A DNA stretch of 64,000 nucleotides from Apostichopus japonicus (Eukaryota; Echinodermata; Holothuroidea; Aspidochirotida; Stichopodidae): assembly GCF_037975245.1 (NCBI RefSeq), contig NC_092569.1, forward strand, positions 3,483,001 through 3,547,000, written 5' to 3'. Both the position numbers and the translations under genes were made by a program. Under the pieces are notes generated by a model. It saw nothing but the letters and a program-made list of their open reading frames with translations, made no database searches and had not been told where the DNA came from. Of this stretch, positions 49,901 to 58,558 are shown one piece after another. Position 1 is the first letter of the stretch, and every line of letters starts with the position of its first letter.

Positions 49901-52900
49901 CTTTCCTTAAGAAAGTGGATGTTTGCTATGATTGTAATAGTGATGGTAACTTTTATAGCATTACAAATTAATTCAAGTGATTTTGGCAGAGAGGGGTTAT
50001 ATGTTTAGTGGAGTGAACATGAGGTTAGTGTGCATAAAGGAGAGTTATGATGTGCTCACCATAGCTTTGGAGTAGGAATGTATATATGTTTGAGTTAAAC
50101 CAATTTTTTGTTTGTATGTGGAACAAACTAAACTTTGTTCAAGATTCATATATGGCTTATTGTTACAAATTTTGTATTATAAATTTATGCAACATGTTTA
50201 GTATATTGTATTTGGACAAAGTATTATCAGAGAATCTGATTGTGTATTTTGTTCCGATACAGTGCCACTTTCCTCTCACATTGGGTCGAAGACCGGAAGC
50301 TTTTGAGGATAGTTTTATCACCGACTATAACACCTACCACAACCTGATATCAGCAACCGCGTGTCAACAAGTATTGTCAACACCTTTAGGCAATATTCGT
50401 CATAGTGACAACTCAGAACTCATTTTTTTTTAAGATAAATGTTAAATCAGAATTTCATGATGTAAAGGGGGAAAAGCTCTTCAGAGTAGAAGAGGTAATC
50501 TCATTCTTTGATAGAGAAAAGAATATCCAATTAATATATATTAAGACTAAATTTATACGTGCCAGTTTGCTCTCTCGCAATTGAAAAAGATCCAGGGGTA
50601 TCAAAACTTTGGAAAGTCTTAACCTTTTCAGTAGTTAAGCTAAATCTAGTATATGTTATCCTCTGGTAAAGATTGCGCCAAAGCAATCTGTTATCTCTAA
50701 GTATTCAGGAGTCCTACGTGTTCCTAAGCAGTATTACAGAACGCTGTAACCTTTATTTTGCATGTTCCTTTTTTTTATTATTTTAAGGAGAAAGTTCCTC
50801 CTCAATAAATACCTATTCACTTAAGAAGTTGAATTTATAAAACTTGTTCTGCATCATTAGTTGGTTGGAGTATTTCTTTTTTACATTGCATTTTGATTTT
50901 GGATAGCCGCTAGGCGAATGTGTCGCATTGCCACTTGCATTCTTTTTGTGGGTGACAGGGTCCCTACTTCATACGATGCAATAACAGAACAATAATAACT
51001 CTGATCATTTCTCAATCTACACAGTCAAAAACATGATTCCTAGGAATTCAACATAGTCCTTTGAATAAATAAAAATTTCCAGATAAAATGTATTATTTGG
51101 TTCGGTCTGATGAAAAATGATTTGGAGAACTAGCTGTAACATCTGTCGAGAGTACAGACGTCCTCACAGTTTACTTCAGGTTGATGAGATTTTTCTGTCC
51201 ATCAGATGTTCTTTACAATGTGAGGTTTTCATTTCCTGAAGGGGGGGGGAGGGAGGAAAGGGGGGAGGGTTTTGTCTTTCGTGAAACCTTTAGTGGTTAG
51301 AATATTTTTTTCCTCACGTTGTACTTTGGTATTATAGTTTGATGCATGCCTATATATATTTTGAAGGTCACATTTACACCTTATACTGATGGGAAAAAAA
51401 ATTTGGAAGAAAAAAAATTAAAGTAAAGATATTCTGATACCTCCCCCCCCCCCCATACCCCCTAAAGAGTAAGCTGAACGATAATGAAGGTTCCTTTGCG
51501 GTGATTTTTCATTTGGTCTTTTTATTTTCTGCTTTTCTCTCCAGCGGATTAAGTGGGTGCAGAATCATCACAGTATATTTGTGACCGGTCTTTCGTTTGT
51601 TCCGATGACTCGTAAATCCAGAGCCCTACTCGGTGACCTTGATGCAGCAATAATGAGTATATCGGCCGATCAGAGGGTCGGGCTCGTCTCCGTCGACAAC
51701 CCAAGTGAGTACCGTTTCCGATTAAAATATCGCAGATTTGGTTCAACTGGGTAACGGGTAGTTACGGGCGGGATGTTTTGTTCCTTGTTCACGATTTCTA
51801 ATATCTTTTGTGTCTTATGAAAAATTCACCATACATGGATCCAGTATTATAAAAAGGAGTGGGAGTGGGGGGGGGGGGTGTTAGGGTGCTCCTGAGGTCC
51901 TTGAAGCTGACTCTAATGTAGGAGGAACTTGGGGGTCATTTCCCAGAAATAAACGCCCCAAATATTTAGACTTGCATTCTGAGGCATGTATATGCTATAA
52001 TTAGGTCTTTAAGCAAGGTTGTGTTGATAACAGCTTTCAATTTTTTGTGTGGGATTAAAAGGGGGGAGGGAGGGGGTTGGGGGGGTACAAAACCTACATT
52101 CCCTCCCTAGATTTACAGCTGGTCCCTCTGTATTTCCGCTCATGTTGCCATGGTAACAGTATAATGAATATTCATGTATGTACTCACCATCTCTGCTGTT
52201 CAGTGGGTCACACTTCAGGGAATGATTCAGTGTTCAAACTTTGTGTAGCAACTATGTCTCATATGAAATACTATGGTTATCTGTGTACAAAAAGTGCTGT
52301 ACATCTTTGGACTTGTATAGCAAATTGACCACTCTGCATAGTAGCATTTTGCCGTGCGATAACGGTTAATTATGCCTTGCACCTGTACAATTGAGTACTC
52401 AATTCAACTCGCAGTGCACTGGGATGTTATAGTGGGTAATGTTTCAGGGAGTACTGTACGTTCAGGGGCACATACCTTTTTAATCAGTACTGTGTCTGTT
52501 ACAATGATCTGCTCTTGTGTTAATTGCACTATTTTGTCGCAGACATTTTATGGGTTTTAACATTGATCGTCTGGTTTCTGTGCTCTTTAACCACATTTAA
52601 CGCCAGATATTTCGATGGAAAGAATTCGCAACTGATTTAAGACCAGTAAAACCTGGCACCTTTACATTGCACAAATAAATGAGTACATTCCATTTTGCGT
52701 ACGTGTTTTCACCGAGTCAGTTGTCCTTTCAATAACTAATAACTAATAACTAATATTCATCACATGTCAAAAAAAGCGATAGAAAGGTTTCAAAAAGTTT
52801 GATAGAAAATAGCAAAATAAAACAAAAAAATATGTAGCAACTTTAGTTGAGAAAAACTTTTAGATAACTTTAGAAAAGTTTGTCTGTATGATTTGAAATT

Positions 52901-53193
52901 ATGTAACTCGACCATAATTTAAACCAACAAACTGTATTTAAAAAAAAAAAAATTGATAGGATTTTTAGTGTCCGATCAGAGCAAAACAAAATGACCGTGT
53001 TTTGTTGTTGCAAGGAATGGATTTAAGGGAGGAATATTATAGAGGTCCAAGCAATGACCATTGCTCTCTCTTTCTTTCTGTCTTAATTTCTTCTTTCGCA
53101 GGACACTACCCCGTATGGCTTGTGTTCTTCGGAGCCGTTTTCATAATAGTCATCCTATTTGCCCTCCTCGCAGCTTTCGGCATGAACCCGTAA
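34864..53193 (+). CDS. PREB: PREB/Sec12, ER exchange factor for Sar1 (10 exons, complete)
   Basis: The product is the ER-membrane guanine-nucleotide exchange factor that loads Sar1 with GTP to start COPII coat assembly (SEC12; the mammalian protein was named prolactin regulatory element-binding). Ten exons join in phase to 1284 nt, 427 residues; the human protein is 417. Visible features: N-terminal blade with the GGGG..SGV.N motif (27-38), corresponding to the potassium-binding loop of Sec12; a Lys/Pro/Glu-rich linker in exon 4; WD-type blades with AAGQD, GGTDGHLRIWL (184-194), SAGRDCTARVWH and a GTMTGSIGIYIAFSL strand; and a C-terminal membrane anchor (400-422) leaving a short lumenal end. 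ATG at 34864 gives the expected PPYVLKCV start; an upstream 34785 ATG is in another frame. Intron 8 is expanded to about 10 kb by a retrotransposon in the same orientation. Confidence 0.92.
34984..36900 (+). other. PREB intron 1 (holds a foldback element)
   Basis: 1.9 kb GT..AG intron. It contains the inverted-repeat element at 35689-36315 and otherwise nothing recognised. Confidence 0.6.
35689..36315. mobile_element. Foldback element with about 115-bp arms built of short repeats
   Basis: Arms at about 35691-35805 and 36200-36314 are inverted copies. Each is built from variants of CATTTCGCCCAAC repeated six times at 13-25 bp spacing. Ends are CTGGTCACTTCGCCCAAC and its inverse. The 390-bp centre has no domain. 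I could not define a target duplication. Confidence 0.7.
36901..37010 (+). CDS. PREB: PREB exon 2
   Basis: It encodes EIFELQMQSGRLVAES through DDRSAIMNAAL, ending with two bases of an Arg codon. It continues the first WD blade; the acidic DHEDDRSAIMN matches the T-ATMN region of PREB. Confidence 0.88.
37606..37724 (+). CDS. PREB: PREB exon 3
   Basis: It encodes R-YDGKEYLLAAGQDERCQLY, matching LAAGQDAHCQL of vertebrate PREB, then a charged stretch. It ends with one base of a Gly codon. Confidence 0.9.
38497..38729 (+). CDS. PREB: PREB exon 4: linker and WD blade
   Basis: A basic then Pro/Glu-rich linker (RKRKKNPPKKKEPPPPEDD) is followed by CQTNFTEKENYQKAVCFTPN and GGTDGHLRIWL. Donor GTAAGG. 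The 3' end of this exon and its donor are repeated downstream in the intron. Confidence 0.9.
38684..39660 (+). repeat. Tandem array (about 205-bp units) copying the exon 4 end and its splice donor
   Basis: Five units start near 38684, 38900, 39100, 39302 and 39510. Each contains a version of the exon 4 end (GATGGGCATTTAAGAATTTGG) followed by the donor and the same intron start with G-runs. The first unit is the real exon. The third still reads GGTDGHLRIWL with GTAGGT at the donor position; the fourth and fifth have decayed. Confidence 0.85.
39838..39921 (+). CDS. PREB: PREB exon 5
   Basis: 28 codons, phase 0 at both ends: YPSMTKKIDIEAHTKEIDDV and IVNPVGNM. The AH-KEI-D- pattern matches FKAHEGEIEDLAL of vertebrate PREB. 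Confidence 0.88.
40093..40130 (+). repeat. Duplicated copy of the exon 6 acceptor region
   Basis: The pyrimidine tract, GGCTAG acceptor and first 17 bases of exon 6 (ATAATATCAGCTGGTAGA) occur here and again at 40198-40233. In this copy the next codon is TAG, so use of this acceptor would truncate the protein. Confidence 0.8.
40216..40337 (+). CDS. PREB: PREB exon 6: WD blade
   Basis: It encodes IISAGRDCTARVWHTKDGTH and VCDLQWNGCKDAKEYRFKSC, a complete SAGRD...VW WD strand pair. It ends with two bases of an Arg codon. Confidence 0.9.
40338..40873 (+). other. PREB intron 6
   Basis: 536-bp GT..AG intron with C- and G-rich runs near 40380-40410 and 40680-40700. Nothing else is seen. Confidence 0.5.
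40874..41044 (+). CDS. PREB: PREB exon 7
   Basis: It encodes R-FGFLDGDPTQSALFTIHIP, then KKGSHSYLCKWNDSTFKP and TEILSTLAV, matching CRFG...LFTVQIPHK...CYLTAWD of vertebrate PREB. It ends with two bases of a Ser codon. Confidence 0.9.
41477..41549 (+). CDS. PREB: PREB exon 8
   Basis: It encodes S-HSGHFIGVGTMTGSIGIYI and AFSLK, nearly matching the LGLGTVTGSVAIYIAFSLQ strand of the human protein. The retrotransposon begins 108 bp downstream. Confidence 0.92.
41657..43656 (+). repeat. 5' LTR (2000 bp)
   Basis: It begins TGTCACATTAG and ends GTGGGTGACA. AATAAA at 43503-43508 is a likely poly(A) signal. A 115-codon frame (42785-43132) recurs unchanged in the other LTR but has no recognisable domain. 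LTRs of 2 kb are long for Ty3/gypsy elements. Confidence 0.95.
43663..43681 (+). other. Primer-binding site, tRNA-Pro-like
   Basis: TGGGGGCCTGTCCGGGAAT lies 6 nt after the 5' LTR. From memory of tRNA-Pro primer sites (TGGGGGCTCGTCCGGGAT), it differs only in the CT/TC pair and one extra A. The tRNA itself is not in this window. Confidence 0.65.
44105..48793 (+). CDS. Gag-pol polyprotein of the Gmr1-type element (1562 codons, intact)
   Basis: One frame encodes the whole polyprotein for retrotransposition. A second in-frame ATG at 44141 (residue 13) may be the real start. Residues 15-110 are a charged, Glu/Lys/Gln-rich coiled coil; the capsid-like part follows; a CCHC knuckle is at 344-357; protease DSG at 465-467; integrase zinc-binding His684, His691, Cys721 and Cys724 (Cys718 lies close by) and catalytic Asp754, Asp814, Glu850 (35 residues between the last two); GPY/F-type module WKGPF at 989; reverse transcriptase from about 1133 with Asp1221 and YVDD at 1281-1284; RNase H with Asp1432, Glu1473, Asp1498, Asp1541. 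No stop or frameshift separates gag from pol, so their ratio must be set some other way. No envelope gene is present. Confidence 0.95.
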   Translation: MVSIHCHCYTLVMTSQLELEKLVSIGEKLGLKGVELKQFLDDERDKLKQERDEERDRRAKQRAIDAHEQEEDRQRQEKIEREKAKQLEIQLKIEEAKQAQAEAQAQIGNGGYHGNGSAARSRPPKLPPFNQEKDDIDAYINRFERYATLQGWDRDTVWATSLSALIQGCGLFEYSSLSLEDSKDYDKVKQALLRAYHLTADGFRKKFRDIRPAHEDTGTKYVTKLKNYLHRWMELEEVTTYEQLQDIILREQFLNSCSKDLETFLKERKPKNITTMGEFTDQYVEAHGGWYPGHSKNSRSTQNSNSTRNQNRNNGRFHNHNQKFQQQNQKGKTYSGQRSEPRKCYICDKPGHFARDCRTKRMQTMALMTDVFSDMMEKRASTLTEQNLPDKKETGGACTDIGAFMMVKPDPHLFQASKKGFFTLDCGHKLTVLTQVTAACKDQNLSSMPVQMGKIGNQSVKVLRDSGCSGVVVRSQYVKPSQMTGDVKTCILIDGTVRQYPVANILVDTPYFSGSVSALCMNDPVYDLILGNVPGVREPTNPDPNWEESQTQDQPVQPPPNVTKPMAIRNDDDPNTVAAAQTRSQSKAKEKPFKKLKVSSPIGEEVTADMLREKQQQDPTLEKIRQLAETGDDKVSKNGSTHKYVKSSGILYREFSSPRVEFGNRFRQVVVPVDYRDHVLKVAHESILGGHQGSKKTRDKVMSDFTWPGMQADVTRYCQSCDVCQRTLPKGRVTKVPLGSMPLIEEPFQRVAVDLVGPIKPATERGHRYILVLVDYATRYPEAVPMKTIEAESVAEELLGIYSRLGFPKEVLTDQGSQFVSGVMKEVSRLLSIRRLTTTPYHAMCNGLVEKFNGTLKAMLKKMCDERPKDWDRYIDPLLFAYRETPQESTGFSPFELLYGRTVRGPMRILKELWTGESEVSETKTVYQYVLDLQERLEQTCQLAREELKKSRQRYKTYYNKKARVRNMKVGEEVLLLLPTDKNKLLMQWKGPFPIVEKVGTMNYKIDFGHRVKTFHANLLKKYNRREVAATMFEMPIQSMYEVVCTSVLEDEPQEESGISELKSFSTDDLIHLPPMFQKERSTDVNISGQLGKTKTQQVQQILTEFEDSLTDLPGKTKLGEHVIKVSDTTPIRSKPYPIPHALRDDIRKEIQSMLRMGVISHSKSPYACPLVALKKPDGSLRACCDTRKINMITEFDAEPVPDQEEIFAKLSKDCYFSKIDLSKGYWQIPMAKESKPLTAFVTHDGLYEFNMMPFGLVNSGATFNRVMRKLLKGIENVHSYVDDILIHTQTWEEHLQRVKEVFTRIKKANLTARPTKCFIGYNEVEFLGHIIGEGRVKPKPDKIKAIQQAERPTTKTQVRSFLGLVGYYRKFVPNFAAVAVPLTNCTKKGEPNVIRWGESQEQAFQTLKSKLASSPILQLPDLHREFTLRTDASDTGVGAILLQEFAGEKFPVAYASKKLNKSQMRYSVMERECLAVVWAVLKFEPYLYGKEFVIETDHQPLTCIRKSKVANGRIMRWALALQPYRYRIQVIKGADNVGADYLSRSTEIMQANFLSFISKEL
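48942..48952 (+). other. Polypurine tract
   Basis: AAAGGAGGGAG lies 5 nt before the 3' LTR, as expected for the plus-strand primer. Confidence 0.75.
48958..50957 (+). repeat. 3' LTR (2000 bp)
   Basis: Same length and ends as the 5' LTR at a constant offset of 7301 bp, and the same base at every site compared, including three poly-T runs (9, 9 and 8 T). Confidence 0.95.
51545..51704 (+). CDS. PREB: PREB exon 9
   Basis: It encodes RIKWVQNHHSIFVTGLSFVP followed by AAIMSISADQRVGLVSVDNP, matching A-HGIVVTDVAFLP...LFSVAVDSRCQLH of vertebrate PREB. It ends with one base of an Arg codon. Confidence 0.9.
51705..53101 (+). other. PREB intron 9
   Basis: 1.4 kb GT..AG intron with G-runs near 51866-51880 and 52060-52085. 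No element recognised. Confidence 0.5.
53102..53193 (+). CDS. PREB: PREB exon 10: membrane anchor and stop
   Basis: It encodes R-HYPVWLVFFGAVFIIVIL and FALLAAFGMNP, then TAA at 53191. A single C-terminal ER anchor is standard for Sec12. Confidence 0.92.
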
Positions 53194-53965
53194 CTCTCTC
53201 TTTCGAAAGTACACGTGGGGCGGCTCTGTAAAAACGGATTCGTAAGGATTGGACTTTACTGCGCTCGTACCTTGCCAATGTCCATAAGATAAATATATTT
53301 TTAATCTGAACGATTTGTAATATTTTCAGAAGTCTTATCGAGTTGGGAAAGGCATGTTACCACCGTTGCTTCATCAGGGTATTTTTATAAAGTGTTGCAA
53401 GGAACTGTAGAGTGTGTTGCTTAACTTTATGTCAAACCACATATCTTCTTCGTATCACTGCTAAGGGGGGTTAGACTTTTTAACGGTCGTCCGAGACGAC
53501 CAGATTTCTGTGGAGACAAACGAAAACTCAGTTTGGAGGGCGTCCGACGGAACGACTATTCGTTTACGGCAAATTCAGATTTTGCGTTGTAACTTGACCC
53601 AGTTCCCTCGAGCAGGTAAAATGAATAACTCTGTTTCACCTCGAAGTTAGTGTTTTATTCACCAAATCTACACATCTCTTCTATAGTACTGTACGTGTTG
53701 GTCTTTGATAAAACGCCTGATTTTCCCTAGGGGGAGGGGGGGAGGGACAACTGCAAATTTGTACTTTGCTAGCTGGCCCTTCATTTGGTAAAATACTTAT
53801 TCAAATTTCTACACAGGCTTATACTGCTAAGATGTCTATTGCATATGGTATTACAGTATAATGGAACTTTTTAAGCATGTTATGAAGCGTTACATAGTCC
53901 GACCGCCGACAGTTTTGAGATTTTTCGACTCTTTTTAGTCAAGTTGTAATGACCGAGCTGGTCTA

Positions 53966-53971
53966 AATAAA
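53966..53971 (+). terminator. Candidate PREB poly(A) signal
   Basis: AATAAA about 770 nt after the stop, followed by a T/G-containing stretch. Another AATAAA occurs near 55511; which is used cannot be told from sequence. Confidence 0.4.
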
Positions 53972-56789
53972 CTTTCTTGTGCCGTTTACCCTTCACAAAT
54001 AGAAAATGTAGCAAATTTTCTTTCGTAAGTGCCGATTGCTATGGGCCGTCTTAGAAGCATGTGACGTACTGAGAAATAGGACCTGGTATGTTGTGAGCTG
54101 AGAGATTCCCACCAAACATAAAATATCTTTTAAATTTTTTGTTTTTTTTATCTTGTGATGTTGAATTATTCTATTAATTCAACAAAGGGTCACGTAGGGA
54201 CTGGGGTCTTTCGCCCCAGACTGAAGGGATCAGTTTCCTTACGGAAAACACAGACAGCAGGAGAGAAATGTCTTACGTTTAATGTGATTATTAGGCAAAT
54301 ATGAAAGACATTTAGTACTGGTTCGGGGCATGATTCAAAGTTTCCGAAAGTCTCTGAATTTGTTTCTCTCATTGAATACTATAGTTCCTGTGAAGAAAAC
54401 TACCATACATCTTTACATCTCAATAGCAACTTGACCATTTTTGTCTAGCAAACTGAAATGCGATATTGGATAAAAAAAAAGATTCCCTGTGGTTCACAGA
54501 ATTTGGTGGAAAAATTCTGAACTGTAAACTTCTACTGTAACAGTCTTCCAACTGTATCAGCAATGCACAAATTAATGTAGCAATTCCTTTATGTTGACAT
54601 TTTCCTGTGGTATGAACTGAAAAAAGTATGTTACCGTTCAAAGACAAACATTAACAGGCAACATCCAGCTTACCAAGACAACGCAAGAGTCTGTGTATAA
54701 AATCTGTTTCTGGGTATAAAATTGTGACTTTGACCAGGAGGTACTGTAACTCGAGATTTTATTTTGCGCGGAGGATAGAGTCGAGCATCAATTTTAACGT
54801 TTTTAATCACAACTGATATTTCAAAGATGGTCTCATTTTCAAAATGTGAAGACTGTATTTCATGTACAAGGAACAGGTCAGGGGAGATGGTATATTTTAT
54901 AGCCAACGCTAACCTGTTACAAATTCGCATTTTCCTGTTTGATTCAAGATCAAGAATGTGCATCATTTAGTTTAAAAGTCAGTAGATGTGATTTTCCAAA
55001 TAACTATAAAACCCATGACGGACACTGTCGGTCTATGCCAGTTTCATATAAATAGTAAAAAATATATTAAATTTAAAAACAAGTATATAGAGACATTTCA
55101 ATTCAACAGCAAAACTATAATCATAATAGAATCATATTAAAGAACTGCAGTGGACATTTGCAAACTCTCTTTCCTATGAATGCCCTAGCCAATTCAAAGT
55201 TTTGATGCAAGCATTTGTGATGGTTCTGACTACAAGGTTTCCATGACTGGGATATGAGTGCAAGTTAATATATGGGTTATTAATGCCAGTAAACCTTTGC
55301 TTAAGTTATGCCTACCCCAGTAGCTAGAGTAGATACTGGAATAATACAAAACATTGAGCAGGAATTTTAAATTAATTTAATTTAATAATTAATTTTCTAC
55401 TTTGAATTAGTCTTTTTCTTATTTCTATCAGTTGTGATGTAAATGTTTATATTTTAACCCTTTCGTTTTGTTGTTGTTGTTTTATTTCGATTTGGTGGTC
55501 GGGGGAGGAACAATAAAGTTTCATGTAAATTTTTATGATTTTTGTCCTGTGTTTATGCTCATTTCTTGTTCATGGACTAAGTTTATACTTAGCAATTGAA
55601 TCCTAAACAATTAGGTTATACTTAATGATGTCAAAGGGTGGGGTTTGGTAGGAAGGGGGAGGGGGTGTGGAGGGAGGGTAGGGGAGAGGGTTGGGAGGGG
55701 AAGGGGTGTGGAGGGTAGGGGGAGGGGAGGGAATGGCTAGGAGAAATATTCCTGCATCCTGAGACCAGAGATGTGTGTATTTTATCAAGGTGGTAGTTGA
55801 GGGTGTTGAGTTATCATGCATTTATTGTGGTGTAAATTCAACTGACAATAAAACCCAGTTTGAACAGACCTTTTAAGAATTTATGTCTAAACATGCCCAT
55901 AGGGTAGTATTGTCAGTGGCATCATGAAGAGTTTACAACCTGGAGAGTAAAACAGATGGGTGCCGATGAGGGGGATGTGGGTGGGGAGGAGAATTAATTG
56001 ATGTCCCCCACCCCAAAAAAACATTTTGCTTGAAAAAATCTAAGCTGAAAAACTTTTGTACTAACCAATAGCTTGAATTCAGACTTTTTAGACTAACAGA
56101 ATTAATTTCTCATCATTTACTTTTTAATTCCTAACTTGAGAGCTCTTTATTGCCAATATTAACACATTAGCAACTAATACACCAAAGCAAGGTAAAGATG
56201 ATAACGCCCTGTTGTCCAAGTGCATTACCATGCCCCCTCCCTCCTCTCCCCCACCTTGGGAGTTTGTTCTGAGGAAGTGTAATTGTATTTAAGTTGCAGC
56301 ACAAATGGCAAATTTTATTCCTGGTATATGTACTAGGTGTAGAAGTAGTTGTATTTTTTTTGTAGGCCAAGGGTGTTTCTAAAGGAGGGGGGAGGGGGGG
56401 GGTGGGGCAGGTGAACTGATATCTTGTGTTAAATGTCGCTTTGGCTTCACTGATGTTTAATCTGTCGAGAAATGCCATTTGGAGGTAAGTTTGAGCACAG
56501 GATGACACACGTATCAGAAAGAGAAAATCACACAATATACTTGGTATGCAGTACTCCACTGTATTCTGGAATAATATCAATTTCCATTCCCAATATTGCG
56601 CTTAAGCCGAACATCAGAATTAAAAGAAATAAGAATTCTGCCATGGTTACAATGGTATACATCATGCTTGTCGACATAAATTGTACAAATGAACAAGTGG
56701 GGTTTGCTACAAGTAAGATAAAATGGGTTTGACACCAAATTAAAAGAACATATCCCCATATGGAGTTAATTGAATGCCATCCGCTTTGA
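53972..56789. other. Intergenic DNA between convergent genes
   Basis: No exon is supported. There are G/A-rich runs on the + strand at 55637-55735 and 56380-56410. Short - strand frames at 54190-54966 lack splice borders and family features. Confidence 0.45.
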
Positions 56790-57155
56790 AGGGTGTGAAG
56801 ACTCGCGCAAAAAGAAACGTCTAATGCCGGTAATCTGACCTAGTTTCGAATGAGGTGTAAACAGAAGTGTTAGACACCATGATCGATCCCAGAAAATACA
56901 CACACAACTTGCTACTGTCGGTAATTAGACACTAGTGTACAGACAGTACATACAGCTGCGGTCAATACCCACAGCACAGTGTATAAACGATACAGTGATG
57001 GGCATCTCAGGTCCAGCTAAGGATAACGAGGTATTACGTTTCATTACTGTCTGCATTTTGTAGCGACACGAACAAAACGTCACTTGCAAGCAACAGAAAG
57101 TTAACCTTTTTCAGATGGCCGCACGCCGTTTGGGGCGAGTCTTCAATGCCTTTAA
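56786..57155. mobile_element. TTAA-type MITE, copy 2
   Basis: The 362-bp element (56790-57151) is the reverse complement of 22606-22976. Flanks are TTGA at 56786-56789 and TTAA at 57152-57155, consistent with a TTAA duplication carrying one substitution. Confidence 0.72.
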
Positions 57156-57477
57156 TACCAAATCTTCAAGAAAAAAACTCTTGACAGAGAACATTCAGCA
57201 TCACCAAACACATAAACTGTAAACAGACAAAGAATAGGAAAGCTAAATAATTATAACATCACATATTTGCTTCCAGGCTACGGAAGCAAGCATTACTATG
57301 AAAGAAACGTGTACCTCATAGCAATTAGATATAAACTGTTCTCGGTAATGGTTAAATCCTAGTATCATACAATTTTAGATATATGAAGTATGGATTGATT
57401 TGAGTGAAATCAAAGAAGCCTGTTTTTTCTCCAACGGAAAGTAACCCAGTTGATGGCTGCTCTACATTACGATATTT

Positions 57478-57727
57478 CAACCTGGTTACTCGGTTAGCCC
57501 TTGCCCTCGGTTTATACCCGGAAATAACGGTGATTTTCTGGGTATCACAGGACCTACGGAGTAACCACAGCTGCCTCCCATATCTTACTCCAGTGGAATT
57601 CACATTCAGGCCTACATGTGAATTGATTGTGTTGACTTCTGCTGTGGTTTACTTCGTAGATCAGGTGATAACCGGAAATTCACCTTTTTTTGCCCCGGGT
57701 ATAACCGAACGAGGGCTAACCAGGTTG
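57478..57727. mobile_element. Small inverted-repeat element
   Basis: Left end CAACCTGGTTA...TTAGCCC..CCCTCGGTTTATACCCGG and right end CCGGGTATAACCGAACGAGG..GCTAACCAGGTTG are inverted copies of about 32 and 37 bp with a short insertion in the left arm. No target duplication is clear and no gene is inside. Confidence 0.55.
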
Positions 57728-58558
57728 CACCCGTAATGTAATGGACGGTATACTTTAGTGAACAAAATTCTTAAAGTGACTGAAGTTTTGATCTCATATC
57801 TGTTGGCAAATTACACATAGATAACGAAATTCAGCATAAAGTGTTGGTTGACCACATTTCAAAAAGATAAAATAATCGGCTACTGGTTACTATTTACTTC
57901 TACTTTCTAAATAAATGTTCTCAACTGGCACTTAACAGCTTGCTGAATTTCTTGACCCCATCTTCTATGCTTTGAGAGTCTTCAGAGAGCTGAATACATT
58001 TTTTGCCATCTTTTTAAAAAGATATATATATATTTTTTGGCTATTTGGGCAACAGGGTGATATGTAGGGAAAGGCAGGGTCTGTGTTGTGGTGTTGGGTG
58101 GCAGCAGGTTGAAGGGAAGGGGGGGGTGTGGGTGGTGGTAGAATTTATGTACTGTTAATGGCCACATGGAGTTCTTTTAAAAAATCAGTGAAAGAGACAA
58201 AAAGGGGTTAAAAAAGCATATTTGTACCAATAAATATGGAAAGCAATGATGATATGTAGGTGACTCAAAGTAGAGAAAATTAATGATTCTATTATTTACA
58301 AAATATGAAAACGTAACAATTATTAATACTTGATTTTTCATTAAGAAGCATTGGAGATAATTTTTACTGAAGAATCAAACACAGTTATCATGCATGATAG
58401 TTTTACATGTTTACATTCTGAGCACCAGATGATCGTAATTCCACTTGCTTCTCCTTTCTACTTTTGTCCGCTACTGCCCTCCCCCCACCCCCCCCCTCCC
58501 CATCCTCCTCTGTCACATCCTGTTCTCACCTATCACCCATCCATACCCATTTCCCTCT
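57728..58558. other. Intergenic DNA, nothing recognised
   Basis: G-rich and C-rich runs near 58115-58135 and 58478-58505. No gene is seen. Confidence 0.45.

Larger units (their letters stand above)
41652..50962 (+). mobile_element. Intact Gmr1-type Ty3/gypsy LTR retrotransposon in PREB intron 8
   Basis: The element is 41657-50957 (9301 bp), in the same orientation as PREB, flanked by the 5-bp target duplication GGGTC at 41652-41656 and 50958-50962. It has two 2000-bp LTRs (TGTCAC...GTGACA), a primer-binding site, a polypurine tract and one long frame at 44105-48793. LTRs match at every place compared, so insertion is recent. Domain order is gag, protease, integrase, reverse transcriptase, RNase H. 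Gypsy-like RT combined with copia-like order defines the Gmr1 group of deuterostomes. There is no env-like frame. Confidence 0.95.
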
